DNA of 64,000 bases from Thiothrix caldifontis (GCF_900107695.1 NZ_FNQP01000006.1:147735-211734), one strand, 5' to 3'. Counted from the stretch's first letter, positions 51,417 through 62,700 are shown. Program-made: numbers and translations. Notes: generated by a model not told the origin, from the sequence alone.

Positions 51417-54400
51417 TCAATGCGCTAAAACATCAACATTCGTCTTTTTGAATGGTGGTTTTAATTCGACGACTTCTGGTTTTTTCCATGAACCGGTGAC
51501 CTGATAGCGCAGCCCACCCGCCGTTTGCAATTGATGTTCAGCACTTTTTTCGGTAAGTGAATTGAACAGCAGCATCGCAGCTCCTCCCCCTAAACCACCG
51601 ACTGCTGCCCCCACCACCGGCAAGGCAGAACGCAAGTTTGGTATCACTGTAACCGTGTGATGCAAGGTTTTGCGGTTAAGATCAAGGCTCCCCTCAATAC
51701 CCGCCACCAACGCAGCCGCTTCGATGAGTGTGTCGTGCGTTTTCAGAATGCCATTTTCCAACTGAAAACTGCCATTGATAGCATCAAAGGCTACCCCTTT
51801 GGCAGTCATATCCCGAAAATCCAAGGCCAAACGGTTCGGCAAGCGTTGTGTATTCAGCAAACCTAGCAAGCGTCCCAAACCGGGGTCGACATCCGCCAGA
51901 CTACCCTTACCAAACGTGGCATCAATCTCACCCGTCAAGTTGGCTAAAGCAAAACTAAAAGGTGCACCTTGCCACTGTAAACGCGCATTGGCGTGTAACG
52001 AACCACCTTGCAGTGCAGCTTCCTTACCCGGTTCAGCCAAGAGCTTCCCAGGCTCAGCGATAGTTGCGGTAGCGGTCAGTTCAGTACGGGCTGTGCCATC
52101 CGCATCCTTATACCAACGCCCATTGGAAGCTGATAAGGCCATCAGAGGGTGACGGATATTCAACATCTCAATCAACAGTTCGTCACGCGATTTATTCAAG
52201 TTGAGAATCAAGTGCTGAAGCGGAAAATCCCCCTTCCGGCAATCCGTGCAAGTGAAACGCATGGAGGGGAAGTCCGCCGGAGACAGCCCCGTTCCCGCCG
52301 TCGATTTGTTACCCGGCAAGTGTTCGCCCAGTTGATCAAGATCAACACCCTGCAAATCAATATTCACACGCCCACTTGCCAACGCGTTGAACGGCAGGTG
52401 AACATTGGCTTGTAATTTATCCGCACGTATATGTGCTTTGAGAATATCGGAACCACTCACCCGCACATCCGCTTTGCCCAACGACTGCTTGCCCAACAGT
52501 AGACGACCAACACTCAGGTCAGCTTGCAGCTCAAGTGGTGTCGCAGCCGAGGCAGTGCCTGCCCCCGTTATCAGCCCCAAACCTTGCCATGCCAATAAAT
52601 CGAATTCTGCCAATGCCCCACCAAGCTGAATACCACTAGTCGGCAGATTGACAGGTTTATCATCGAAACGAATGCCGATAGCGGGAAGCTGCTCACCCTT
52701 ATGAGGCAAACGTGCGTTTATCCCCAACTGTTTACCCAAAGCGACCGCTGCTTGCCAAGGTTGAGCGGAATCAAACGGTAATTCAACGTCTACCGCTAAC
52801 TCACGCGAATCAGACGCTGCTTTCCCGAAAGGCGACGGTAGATTAATCCCGACCCCTTGCAACTGACTGCGAGCCGACACTTTCAAACGATTGAGTGCTT
52901 TACCTGCTTTGACATTAAATGCAGGCAATTCCAAATGGGTATCCACTAGCGCAAAACCATGTAGGTACTGGCGTAAGCTGGCTAAACTTTCAGGCAAAAA
53001 TACACCGGGCTGCTGTTGCTGTTGTAAATCAACGCGAATAATCCCTTTAGCGTTATCGGTACTCGCCGCTAGTTTGAGCGGTTGTTGCCGGTATTGCCCT
53101 GTTGCGCCGGTGGCATTCACGCCATGCTGATCAAAATGCACATTACCCTTTAGTTGGGTGAAGGTCTGTTGGTATTCGGGGATCGAAAAACTGTTCCCCA
53201 ACAAGCTAACCACGCCATCCACCACCACGCCTTGTTGGTCTAACGTAGTCTTTTTCAGTGGCACATCCAGTTTCAGGCGCAAAGCTGAATCACCCGAAAA
53301 ACGTGCGACTTGCATAAAATCACGCAACTGACGCCCAATCGCTGCCTCTTGCAGATAATTCATGTGCGCCTGCAAATTGCCTTGTGTCTGCAAATCGAGT
53401 AATAGGTGATTATCGTGCGTATGCATATTCGGAATAGCGACAGTGCCCCCTGTCACCCCCAATTCCATAATCCGCGCACTGTAGACAGTGGCATTCATAT
53501 CAGCGTTATGAAAATGTAACTCTCCCTTTACCTCATGCGCAGCAGGCCATTCGGGTAAATACGCCAGTACCCCATTTTCAATGTCAAAACGAATGTCAAA
53601 CATGCCCGGCTTCTGTTGAAACGGAAAATCAGCCGGATTCCCACGTAACACAAACTCACCTTTAGGCACATAACCGTTCACAATCGCGGTTTTCAACCAC
53701 TCTTCGGTGTTATCGGGAATAATCGCCGGAATATAATCACGCACATTATCCAAAATGCGGCGTGTGGCAAACGTCATGTTCAAATCAATGTTTGGAGGCT
53801 GAGCAGTCGGCAGTCCCATACTGCCCTGACCTTGCAGCGTAATATCCGGGTTTTCAGCTTTTAAATGACCAAGTTGCCAATGCCAACCATCCGCTTTGAC
53901 TTGCCACTCCAGTTCCGCTGTTAACGTATCCAAGTGTAACGTTTTTTCAAACCACTGCGGGTAACTCAACTTGCTATCGTTGATATTGACCTTAACGCTT
54001 CCACCTTCGTTTGCTGCGGTAAATGTTGCATTAATACCTTGCATCGCAGGAGCACGTGCATTGCCAGCCCAGCCCAAATGCTGAATCTCACCTTCACCAC
54101 GGATATGTAACGGCTTACCCACGTCTGCCTGGATAGTCGCATCCAACTTCAAGCCACCCGCGTTTACCCCGTATTGTTGCAGTACGGGTGATGGCAGTGC
54201 CGCAAGATTAAAAATATGAGTACGGGTATGCAAACTGCCAGCCCATTGCGATGTACCATCGGCGTCATCCACTTGATGCAACACCGCATCAACCCCCAAG
54301 GTTTCACCAATCGCGGGAGGAAACAAGGCATCGGCCTGCAAGGTGATTTCATTCGGTAAAATTTCACCCATGAATTGCAGGTCACTGAGTGTCAACGTCC

Positions 54401-54935
54401 GGTGATTCGTCACATCCATCCAATGGACAAAACCGCTGTTAATGCTAATACGTATGGGGGATTGGCGTTCAATATTCAATACGGTATTTTTTTGCCCCGG
54501 CAACGGAAAGGTTAAACCCTGAATATCCGGCAATGCATTCGCCTGCTGCCGCAGAATAAACTCTACCCCTTCCAACCGAATCTCAGCCGGTTGCAGCCGT
54601 AACGTCCGCAGACTTTCACGCCAATCCACCGTCAACGCCAGTTGGCGAATTTGGATGGGCGATTGCCCAGAACGTTCCGTCAATTGCAGATTTTCTAATA
54701 CCCACAGCATGTCGTCGCCGTCACTATCGACACGAATTTGCCCGATGCTGATCGGGTTGCCAATAAAGCTAGACAACTCTTCTTCTAGTATGCCTTTATA
54801 GTCGTCAACAAGCGGCAACCAGAGCTGCGCCAGCCCCACCAGCGCCACCAGAAAAATAGCCCAATGAAAAAAGAAAGTCAGTAGCAGGTAGGTGAGGCGT
54901 AATACAAAACCGCCCTGCCTCCTAGAGAAGTACAA
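51417..54935 (-). CDS. yhdP: YhdP-family AsmA-like envelope protein
   Basis: 1172-residue bridge-type protein (DUF3971/AsmA superfamily) that in E. coli moves phospholipids between the membranes. An N-terminal helix (LRLTYLLLTFFFHWAIFLVALVG) anchors it in the inner membrane; the rest is a long repeated beta-strand body with the DUF3971 core and a C-terminal AsmA-like section, ending near the outer-membrane side with SALPVVGAAVGGLGGGAAMLLFNSL. It is slightly shorter than E. coli YhdP (about 1266). The start is a TTG at 54935 (AGGAG 10 bases upstream) overlapping rng by 14 bases. Confidence 0.92.
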   Translation of the reverse strand: MYFSRRQGGFVLRLTYLLLTFFFHWAIFLVALVGLAQLWLPLVDDYKGILEEELSSFIGNPISIGQIRVDSDGDDMLWVLENLQLTERSGQSPIQIRQLALTVDWRESLRTLRLQPAEIRLEGVEFILRQQANALPDIQGLTFPLPGQKNTVLNIERQSPIRISINSGFVHWMDVTNHRTLTLSDLQFMGEILPNEITLQADALFPPAIGETLGVDAVLHQVDDADGTSQWAGSLHTRTHIFNLAALPSPVLQQYGVNAGGLKLDATIQADVGKPLHIRGEGEIQHLGWAGNARAPAMQGINATFTAANEGGSVKVNINDSKLSYPQWFEKTLHLDTLTAELEWQVKADGWHWQLGHLKAENPDITLQGQGSMGLPTAQPPNIDLNMTFATRRILDNVRDYIPAIIPDNTEEWLKTAIVNGYVPKGEFVLRGNPADFPFQQKPGMFDIRFDIENGVLAYLPEWPAAHEVKGELHFHNADMNATVYSARIMELGVTGGTVAIPNMHTHDNHLLLDLQTQGNLQAHMNYLQEAAIGRQLRDFMQVARFSGDSALRLKLDVPLKKTTLDQQGVVVDGVVSLLGNSFSIPEYQQTFTQLKGNVHFDQHGVNATGATGQYRQQPLKLAASTDNAKGIIRVDLQQQQQPGVFLPESLASLRQYLHGFALVDTHLELPAFNVKAGKALNRLKVSARSQLQGVGINLPSPFGKAASDSRELAVDVELPFDSAQPWQAAVALGKQLGINARLPHKGEQLPAIGIRFDDKPVNLPTSGIQLGGALAEFDLLAWQGLGLITGAGTASAATPLELQADLSVGRLLLGKQSLGKADVRVSGSDILKAHIRADKLQANVHLPFNALASGRVNIDLQGVDLDQLGEHLPGNKSTAGTGLSPADFPSMRFTCTDCRKGDFPLQHLILNLNKSRDELLIEMLNIRHPLMALSASNGRWYKDADGTARTELTATATIAEPGKLLAEPGKEAALQGGSLHANARLQWQGAPFSFALANLTGEIDATFGKGSLADVDPGLGRLLGLLNTQRLPNRLALDFRDMTAKGVAFDAINGSFQLENGILKTHDTLIEAAALVAGIEGSLDLNRKTLHHTVTVIPNLRSALPVVGAAVGGLGGGAAMLLFNSLTEKSAEHQLQTAGGLRYQVTGSWKKPEVVELKPPFKKTNVDVLAH

Positions 54936-56397
54936 CGTCGAAATGCTCCTGCGTATAAAGTGATTCTACCTGCAAGCGAATCGGAATCCCCACGAATTGC
55001 TGCAATTCTGCCAAACTGTCGGACTCCTCATCCAGCAATAAATCCACCACTTCCTGCGAGGCCAGCACCAACAATTCACGCGCATCGAACTGGCGCACTG
55101 CCCGCAAGATCTCACGGAACACCTCGTAGCAAACCGTTTCCGCGCTTTTGACAAACCCATTGCCGTTACAACATGGACAAGGTTGGCAGAGAATATGTTC
55201 CAAACTTTCGCGGGTGCGTTTGCGGGTCATCTCCACCAAACCGAGTGGTGAAACATCACACACATAGGTTTTGGCATAATCGCGTTCCAACGACTTCTCC
55301 AACAACTTTAATACCTGTTGGCGGTGGTCGTGTTGCAGCATGTCAATGAAGTCAATGATGATAATGCCGCCCAAGTTGCGCAGCCGTAATTGGCGGGCAA
55401 TGGTTTGCGCTGCTTCCAAATTGGTACGGAAAATGGTTTCTTCCAGATTACGGCTACCAACAAAACCGCCCGTATTCACGTCAATGGTCGTCATCGCTTC
55501 GGTTTGGTCGATGATCAAATAGCCTCCCGATTTGAGCGGCACTTTGCGCTGCAAGGCTTTCTGAATTTCTTCCTCCACGCCATGCAAATCAAAAATGGGG
55601 CGTTCACCGGGGTAATGATCAATGACACTCGCGAGATCAGGAATATATTTTTGGCTAAATTCAATGACTTTAGTCGCTGTTTCTCGCGAATCAATTAATA
55701 CTTTGCTGATCTTCTCCCCCACCATGTCACGCAAGACACGCAATACGAGCGGCAGGTCGGAATAGACCAACGTTGGCGCGGCTGACTCTAGCGATGTTTT
55801 TGTAATACTTTCCCAGAGTTTACGTAAAAACTTCATGTCACGCCGTAGGTCATCTTCGCTAATGCCCTCTGCGGCAGTGCGCACGATATAACCGTGCTCA
55901 TCACCAAATTCGGTTCTTAGCTGCTCAATGATTCCCCGCAAGCGTTCACGTTCACTGCCCTCTTCAATTTTGCCGGAAACACCCACATTATTGTTATCAG
56001 GCATCAACACCAGAAAACGCGAGGGAATGGTGACATGCGTGGTCAAACGCGCTCCCTTTGTGCCTAATGGGTCTTTAATGACTTGCACTAATAGCTTTTT
56101 GCCTTCGTACAATAGTTCGCTGATTTGCAGCGTAGGACGAGGGATCGTGCTTTGAAATTCTTCGAGGGAAGGATGAGTCAAATCTGAAGCATGTAAGAAA
56201 GCAGATTTTTCCAAGCCAATGTCGATAAAAGCCGCCTCCATCCCCGGTAATACACGACAGACTTTGCCTTTGTAAATATTACCAACAATGCCTTTGCGGG
56301 AAGTACGTTCTATCAGCACTTCTTGCAAACAGCCATTTTCGAGTAAGGCAACCCGTGATTCTTGCGGGGTAACATTGATCAATAGTTCTGCGCTCAT
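54922..56397 (-). CDS. rng: Ribonuclease G
   Basis: 491-residue endoribonuclease of the RNase E/G family that matures 16S rRNA 5' end and processes mRNAs. It starts MSAELLINVTPQESRVAL, with an S1 domain (GNIYKGKVCRVLPGMEAAFIDIG), the DNase-I-like catalytic domain containing DQTEAMTTIDVNTGGFVG and IIIIDFIDM, and the Zn-link CPCCNGNG. The rng-yhdP-nit-tldD order is conserved. Its stop lies inside the start of yhdP. Confidence 0.96.
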   Translation of the reverse strand: MSAELLINVTPQESRVALLENGCLQEVLIERTSRKGIVGNIYKGKVCRVLPGMEAAFIDIGLEKSAFLHASDLTHPSLEEFQSTIPRPTLQISELLYEGKKLLVQVIKDPLGTKGARLTTHVTIPSRFLVLMPDNNNVGVSGKIEEGSERERLRGIIEQLRTEFGDEHGYIVRTAAEGISEDDLRRDMKFLRKLWESITKTSLESAAPTLVYSDLPLVLRVLRDMVGEKISKVLIDSRETATKVIEFSQKYIPDLASVIDHYPGERPIFDLHGVEEEIQKALQRKVPLKSGGYLIIDQTEAMTTIDVNTGGFVGSRNLEETIFRTNLEAAQTIARQLRLRNLGGIIIIDFIDMLQHDHRQQVLKLLEKSLERDYAKTYVCDVSPLGLVEMTRKRTRESLEHILCQPCPCCNGNGFVKSAETVCYEVFREILRAVRQFDARELLVLASQEVVDLLLDEESDSLAELQQFVGIPIRLQVESLYTQEHFDVVLL

Positions 56398-56423
56398 GAG
56401 TTTGCCTTTGCTGGTAATGATTT

Positions 56424-56996
56424 TTATAAGGTCTGGATGCCTGCTGTTGCCAGCAGTTGCGCCGTTTCAAACAGAGGTAACCCCATCACCCCAGAGTAGG
56501 AACCCTCTAAACGTTCAACGAATACTGCACCAAGTCCTTGAATCGCATAGGCTCCTGCTTTGTCGTGTGGTTCACCACTTGCCCAGTATGCCAGAATTTC
56601 GGAGTCTGTGATTGTACGGAACTTAACCACACTGCGACTCAGTGTTACTTGTGTGCCTGTTGCCGTCGTTAATGCGACAGCGGTAAGAATCTCGTGCACC
56701 TGCCCCGACATTTGCCGCAGCATTTGTTGCGCATGAGCGAAGTCACGCGGTTTAACCAGCAAGTCGCCATTGAGCGTACCGAGCGTATCAGAACCTAAAA
56801 CGGGCAAAGAATCGGCATTCCAGATGGTTTTTGCTTTTAAGATAGCTAAACGCTCAACCAAGGCTTCAGGTGTTTCACCCAGTAGAGGCGTTTCATCCAC
56901 ATCAGCCGTTTGCACCACAAAACGAATGCCAATTTGTGTCAATAATTCGCGGCGGCGTGGTGAAGCAGACGCAAGAATAAGCTGTGGCGTTGGCAT
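56424..56996 (-). CDS. maf: Maf-family nucleoside triphosphate pyrophosphatase (YhdE type)
   Basis: 190-residue house-cleaning pyrophosphatase, dTTP/UTP type. Motifs are LILASASPRRRELL, the VLGSDTLGTLNGDLLVKPRD loop and GAYAIQGLGAVFVERLEGSYSGVMGLPLFET. It is adjacent to rlmH (no gap) and followed by rng. It probably hydrolyses noncanonical or excess pyrimidine triphosphates. Confidence 0.95.
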   Translation of the reverse strand: MPTPQLILASASPRRRELLTQIGIRFVVQTADVDETPLLGETPEALVERLAILKAKTIWNADSLPVLGSDTLGTLNGDLLVKPRDFAHAQQMLRQMSGQVHEILTAVALTTATGTQVTLSRSVVKFRTITDSEILAYWASGEPHDKAGAYAIQGLGAVFVERLEGSYSGVMGLPLFETAQLLATAGIQTL

Positions 56997-57470
56997 TTAA
57001 TCCCCCCGATGGTAAGGGTGATTGCTCAGAATACTCCAAGCACGGAATAATTGCTCCGCCACCACAATCCGCACCAGCGGATGCGGAAATGTCAGTGGCG
57101 ACAACGACCAACTTTGCTCCGCACGTTGCAAACATGCAGGCGACAAGCCTTCCGGCCCTCCCACTAGCAGACTGACATCACGACCTGACATCATCCAGCT
57201 ATTGAGTTGCTGCGCAAGCTGTTCGGTTGACCAAGGTTTGCCTTTCACATCGAGCGTAATCACAAGGTTGCCATCGGGTATCGCTGCCAGTAACTTCTCA
57301 CCCTCACTCTGACGAATACGGTTCAAATCACTGTTTTTATTGCGTTTCTCTGCAACAATCTCACGAATCAACAGTTGGCATTGCGGTGGCATTCGCCCTG
57401 CGTATTCGTCCGTGCCTGTGTTGACCCAGCCCGGCATTTTCGTGCCGATGGCTAACAGGTGGATACGCAT
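56997..57470 (-). CDS. rlmH: 23S rRNA (pseudouridine1915-N3)-methyltransferase
   Basis: 157-residue SPOUT methyltransferase modifying helix 69 of 23S rRNA on 70S ribosomes. It shows the knot motifs [62 protein letters not shown] and NHPYHRGD. rsfS is directly upstream (adjacent start/stop), a common pairing. Confidence 0.96.
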   Translation of the reverse strand: MRIHLLAIGTKMPGWVNTGTDEYAGRMPPQCQLLIREIVAEKRNKNSDLNRIRQSEGEKLLAAIPDGNLVITLDVKGKPWSTEQLAQQLNSWMMSGRDVSLLVGGPEGLSPACLQRAEQSWSLSPLTFPHPLVRIVVAEQLFRAWSILSNHPYHRGD

Positions 57471-57839
57471 TTAGTCAGGAGTACCCAACATATTGGGGCG
57501 CGACTGTGGTAAACCTTCGCCCACTTCCCAGAGTTTTTCCAGGTTGTAGTAGTCGCGGGTGCTGGCAAGCATAACGTGCAAAATGATGTCGTTTAGGTCA
57601 AGTAATACCCAATCGGATTGCCCGTCTCCCTCAATACCCAGCGGTTGCACGCCAGCTTCCTTCACTGCCAACTCGACCGCATCGGCGAGAGATTTAACAT
57701 GACGGTTGGAGTTACCCGTCACGATCACCATCATATCAGTAATCGCGGATTTGCCACGCACATCAATCGTCTTGATGTCTTGGCCTTTCATATCGTCAAG
57801 TGTTTTAACCACTAATTGTTTAAGTGTTTCGAGTTCCAT
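57471..57839 (-). CDS. rsfS: Ribosomal silencing factor RsfS
   Basis: 122-residue protein that binds L14 and blocks subunit joining during starvation. Family segments: DDMKGQDIKTIDVRGKSAITDMMVIVTGNSNRHVKSLAD and EGDGQSDWVLLDLNDIILHVM. It lies three bases after nadD and immediately before rlmH. Confidence 0.95.
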   Translation of the reverse strand: MELETLKQLVVKTLDDMKGQDIKTIDVRGKSAITDMMVIVTGNSNRHVKSLADAVELAVKEAGVQPLGIEGDGQSDWVLLDLNDIILHVMLASTRDYYNLEKLWEVGEGLPQSRPNMLGTPD

Positions 57840-57842
57840 TAA

Positions 57843-58463
57843 TTATTCACAATAAAGTTGATGTCGTTGAATATAGTCCAGAACACTGTCTGGCAACAAA
57901 TATCGGGGGGTTTTACCCTGTTTCAATAGCCCGCGCACCTGTGTAGAAGAAATATCCAACGCGGTGACGGGTAATAAATAAATCCTGCCTGCGGGTGTAG
58001 TGCGTAAATCATTGGGGTTTGTACTGAGGTAAGGTTCATACCAACCGTTAGGGGGCAGACTATACGCTGGACGCTGCACCACGACCAGATGCGTGAGGGT
58101 TAAAATTTCATTCCAACGATGCCAATGCTGAAAATGCAGGAAAGCATCAAAGCCGAGAGCGAACAAGAGCGGGCATTTGTTACCAACTTCCGTTCGGAAG
58201 GTTTGCAGGGTGTCAAAACTATAGGAATACCCACCACGGCGTAGTTCGCGACTATCGGCTTGTAAACGCGGTTCGGATGCAATCGCGGCTTGTAGCATGG
58301 CCAAACGTTGCTCAGAAGTGGCAAGTGGTTGGGGGCGGTGTGGTGGTATGTTACCGGGAATTAGGCGCATGTCGGCAATACCAAAATGTTCTGCTACTTC
58401 CAATGCGGTACGTAAATGCGCGTGGTGGATAGGGTCAAACGTTCCGCCGATAATACCGATCAT
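57843..58463 (-). CDS. nadD: Nicotinate-nucleotide adenylyltransferase
   Basis: 206-residue enzyme forming NaAD from NaMN and ATP. The nucleotidyltransferase signature is IIGGTFDPIHHAHLRTAL; the C-terminal ISSTQVRGLLKQGKTPRYLLP carries the ISSTxxR motif. It is first in the nadD-rsfS-rlmH-maf unit. The PotD-like gene lies 46 nt upstream. Confidence 0.96.
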   Translation of the reverse strand: MIGIIGGTFDPIHHAHLRTALEVAEHFGIADMRLIPGNIPPHRPQPLATSEQRLAMLQAAIASEPRLQADSRELRRGGYSYSFDTLQTFRTEVGNKCPLLFALGFDAFLHFQHWHRWNEILTLTHLVVVQRPAYSLPPNGWYEPYLSTNPNDLRTTPAGRIYLLPVTALDISSTQVRGLLKQGKTPRYLLPDSVLDYIQRHQLYCE

Positions 58464-58509
58464 TTACATATACCTTATTGAAATGGCAACTGCCTTTATA
58501 GAGATTAGG

Positions 58510-59577
58510 TCAATACCCTGCTTTCAACTTAGCCCAGTATCGATTATAGAGTTCCAAAGCATCGCCAATATCACGCTGAAATTCCGCTTTTGCCACTACT
58601 TCAGCGGAAGGAAAAATGATTGGGTTATCCCGTATCTCTGCATCAAGCATCGCTTTGGCTACCACGTTAGGGGTTGCGTACCCTAGTTCATTAACACAAC
58701 GCACCGCCACCTCTGGGCGCAACATGTAGTCAATAAACTTGTGGGCATTTTCTGGGTTACTGGCACGCGCTGGGATGACGAAACTATCCAACCAGAAACT
58801 GGCTCCCTCTTTGGGATAAACGTAACGTATAGCCGGTTTTTTACTCTGAGCAAGGAAGGCATCGCCGTTCCACAGCACACCTAAATCGACCGCCCCCGTT
58901 TCAAATGCCTCATTAGCAGTAGCTTCACCAAGAATATGTACATTGGGCATCAACTTTCGTAAACGTTCGTAAGCCTGCTTGATTTCTTCCGGTGCAGTAG
59001 TATTGGTAGAATGACCATCCAAGCGCAACGCCATATGAAACACACCACGCATATCATCCAGCAACAACAACTTATCACGCCATTGCTTATGCCACAAATC
59101 CGCCCAAGATGAAACGCTAGCTGCCGCTGGATTGTCGCTATTAACGCCCAAGCCAACACTACCCCACAAATAAGGCACACTCACCTCATTACTGGGATCA
59201 TACGGTTTATTCAACAATTCAGGATCAAGTTGCTTAAAATTACTCAACAGCGTTTTGTTGAGGGGTTGCAGTAATCCATCTTTACGCAGCCTCTCCACCA
59301 TGTACGTGGAAGGCACCAGCACATCATATCCACGCCCCTTTAACAGTTTCAGCTTGGTGTACATGATTTCATTGTTTTTGTAGGTCACGTACTGGACTTT
59401 GATACCCGTTTCACGGGTAAAATCTTCCAAAACCCCTGCGGGGATATAATCTGACCAGTTATAAACAATGACAGTTTCTTCTGCAATGAGAGACTGCTGA
59501 TCTTTACCCGCCATTGCCGGTACGGGCAACATCAGCACTAGCATCAGGAAAATGATGCCCCAGATAACTTGCTGCAT
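58510..59577 (-). CDS. PotD-like polyamine ABC transporter substrate-binding protein
   Basis: 355-residue periplasmic solute-binding protein. Signal peptide (LMLPVPAMA/GKDQ) followed by VYNWSDYIPAGVLEDFTRETGIKV, the standard PotD/PotF start. Polyamine-site regions include GRGYDVLVPSTYMVERL, PYLWGSVGLGVN and GEASFWLDSFVIP-like segments. No permease or ATPase genes are adjacent, so its transporter is encoded elsewhere or it works as a sensor. A short reading frame on the same strand ends 22 nt upstream. A polyamine link with aguAB in the window is possible. Confidence 0.88.
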   Translation of the reverse strand: MQQVIWGIIFLMLVLMLPVPAMAGKDQQSLIAEETVIVYNWSDYIPAGVLEDFTRETGIKVQYVTYKNNEIMYTKLKLLKGRGYDVLVPSTYMVERLRKDGLLQPLNKTLLSNFKQLDPELLNKPYDPSNEVSVPYLWGSVGLGVNSDNPAAASVSSWADLWHKQWRDKLLLLDDMRGVFHMALRLDGHSTNTTAPEEIKQAYERLRKLMPNVHILGEATANEAFETGAVDLGVLWNGDAFLAQSKKPAIRYVYPKEGASFWLDSFVIPARASNPENAHKFIDYMLRPEVAVRCVNELGYATPNVVAKAMLDAEIRDNPIIFPSAEVVAKAEFQRDIGDALELYNRYWAKLKAGY

Positions 59578-59599
59578 GGTTCAATTCTAATGTTATTGT

Positions 59600-59767
59600 T
59601 TAAGGGTTCAAAAGCAACTGTGGGTCGCTTATCCGCTTTGTAGCAAACTGCTTGCCATGGTGAAATTCACGCATGAAATGCTGCTTGGCTTTTGTCATAT
59701 CAAAATCGTTGAGAGTCCCACCGGTTGCAAAATGTTGAACAAATACTTTGCCAGTAGGGACAACCAT
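59600..59767 (-). CDS. Uncertain short reading frame (55 aa) upstream of potD-like gene
   Basis: An ATG at 59765-59767 opens 55 codons (MVVPTGKVFVQHFATGG to DPQLLLNP) ending in TAA at 59600-59602, 22 nt before the PotD-like gene. Its 5' end overlaps the beginning of NRPS homology on the other strand at about 59740, so it may be the 3' remnant of a larger gene truncated when the NRPS segment arrived. No family is recognised; base composition is compatible with coding. Confidence 0.25.
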   Translation of the reverse strand: MVVPTGKVFVQHFATGGTLNDFDMTKAKQHFMREFHHGKQFATKRISDPQLLLNP

Positions 59768-62700
59768 CGCCAACCGTCAGCAGCAAGCCAGTGAGGGGCT
59801 GATTGGCTTTTTTGTCAATACCCTACCGTTGCGTGTCAGGCTGGAAGGAAACTCCAGTTTTCAACACCTGTTACAACAAGTCCGCCAACTGACGCTGGCT
59901 GCCTATGCCCATCAAGACGTGCCGTTTGAACAGCTTGTCACCGCTTTAAATGTTGAGCGCAACCTCAGCCATGCACCGCTCTTTCAGGTGATGCTGACCT
60001 TGGACAATACCCAAGTGTTGCCAACGCACTGAGCCGATGTGCAACTGACACCGTTGGAATTGGCTAACCGCGTCGCCAAGTTTGACCTGACATTGCACCT
60101 GCGCGAGCAAAACGGCGAAATCGTGATGCTGTGGGAATACAACCGTGACCTGTTTGCGCATAGCAGCATTGAGCGTCTGTCTGGACATTTCCAACATCTT
60201 TTAGCTGCTGCACAGGCACAACCCGACACCCCGATATTGAAGTTGCCGCTACTGAGTACGGCTGAACGCCAGCAATTACTGGTCGACTGGAACGCTACCC
60301 AACACCCTTACCCGTGTGACGCTTTAATCCAACATTTGGTGAGCGCACAAGCTGCCCGCCACCCACAGGCAATTGCAGCCAGGTTTGGGCAAACCCAACT
60401 GTGTTATCAGGCTTTGGAGGAACAGTCCAACCAACTGGCGCATTACCTGATCAAGCAAGGGGTGCAACGCGGGGATCGGGTGGGCTTGTGTGTGGAACGT
60501 TCGCTGGCAATGCCTGTTGCGATGCTTGCGATCCTCAAGGCTGGGGCGGCGTATGTGCCACTCGACCCGCATTACCCGCTGGAACGGCTTCAGTTTTTGC
60601 TCGAAGATAGCCAGCCCGGTTTGATCATCACCCAGCAAACCCTGCTGGAACAGTTACCGCCGACTCAATTGCCCCTAGTTTGTGTGGATAGCGATTGGCA
60701 GCGCATTACCCAACAAGCCAGCACGCTCCCCGGTCTTCCGCATAGCCCTGACGACGCGGCTTACATGATTTACACCTCCGGCTCGACGGGGCGACCCAAA
60801 GGCGTGTTGGTGCAGCAACGTCATCTGGTGCATTCCACCTGTGCGCGGCTGCATTATTACGCCGACAAACCTTTGGAGCGCTTCCTGCTCTTGTCTTCAC
60901 TCGCCTTCGACAGTTCAGTTGCCGGTATTTTCTGGAGCTTGTGCAGTGGCGGAACGTTGGTGCTACCGCCGCCGGGGGTTGAAAAGGAAGCGGATACGTT
61001 GGCAGAGCTGATTGCCCACGACCGCATCACCCATATCCTGCTATTGCCTTCCCTGTATCACCTGTTGCTGAATCATGCAGCCGCGCAACTGGCAAGCTTG
61101 CAAGCGGTCATTGTTGCCGGTGAAAGCTGCCCACCTGCCCTGCCACCCTTACACCAGCAATATTTGCCACAAGCCAGTCTGTACAACGAATACGGCCCTA
61201 CCGAAGGCACGGTATGGAGTACGGTCTACCGCTTCCCACCCCACTGGCAAGGTACGCAAGCCCCGATTGGGCAGGCTATCAGCAATGTTCAACTGTATGT
61301 ATTGGATACTGAGCGCCAACCCGTGCCGATTGGGGTTAGCGGTGAACTGTACATTGGCGGGGAAGGCATCACTGCCGGTTACTGGCAACGCCCCGAACTC
61401 ACCGCCGAAAAATTCATTCCCAACCCCTTTGGCAATGGCAAGCTCTACCGTTCCGGTGATCAGGTACGCTGGCAAGCCGATGGCACTCTACTGTTTGTGG
61501 GGCGCATGGATCAGCAAGTCAAAATCCGGGGCTTCCGTATTGAACCCGGCGAAATCGAAGCGGTATTAAGTACCCATCCTCAGCTACAGGAAACGGTCGT
61601 CTTACCGTATCCCGACTCCCAGGGACACTGGCAACTGGCGGCGTATGTCGTGACTCACGCACAAACAACCCCGTCGACACCGGCATTGCTCAACGAATTG
61701 CGGCAATGGCTGGCAAATCGCCTACCGGCTTACATGCAGCCTGCCAGCATTACCTGTTTACCTACCATGCCCCTGACACCCAATGGCAAGCTGGATCGCA
61801 AGGCACTGCCCGCCCCGGAACAACACGCGGCAATGACCAGCGATTACCTGCCGCCATTGACCCCGGTGGAAATTGCCTTGGCAGTCATCTGGGAAACCTT
61901 GCTCAAGGTGCAACCTATCGGGCGCAATGCTGACTTTTTCGCACTGGGTGGGCATTCCTTGTTGCTGGTACAACTCGCGGCGCATATTCGCCAGACATTC
62001 CATACCGTGGTTTCCCTGCGGGCGCTGTTTCAACACAGCACGTTGCGCCAGATGGCAGCTATCATTGAAGCAACCCCCGTAGAAACACCTGCTACCCACC
62101 CCGAACCAGCAATACGCGGCAACCCGCCGCCAGCCTTGCCAGATCTGCCCTATGTGCAATGTATCGGTCAGGATTTGTCAACTTTAATCCGGCGCGGTGA
62201 ATTGCCACCGATTCAATCAGCGGCGCTGACCTACTGGCCGGATGAAGTCTTGAACCGCTATGGTTTAAGCCGGGAAATCTTGCTGCAACAGACATTCCGA
62301 GGCGAGCCAACAGTGGCAGCCATCATGGTGACACCGTGGGGACGCATCGCCATTATCCTGTTGCCACGCCTGCTGTCAGAATTGTATGTTGACCCCAGTC
62401 TGCCGGATGCCATTGCCGATGCGTTGCGTTTGGCACATGACCTTGGGGCAGGCTGTGTTTCGCTGACCGGCTTATTACCATCGGCAACCCGGTATGGACA
62501 CACCATTCCCCCCGCATTGTCCGCTGCTGCTAACTGGCCTGCCATTACTACCGGACACGCCATGACCGCCGCCGCTGTTGTCCACAATATTGACCATATC
62601 GTGAAGGTTGCGGGGCGCAATCTGGCGCGGGAAACGGTTGCCTGTTTGGGACTAGGTTCTATCGGGCTAACCAGCTTGCGCTTGCTATTACAGGTGTTGC

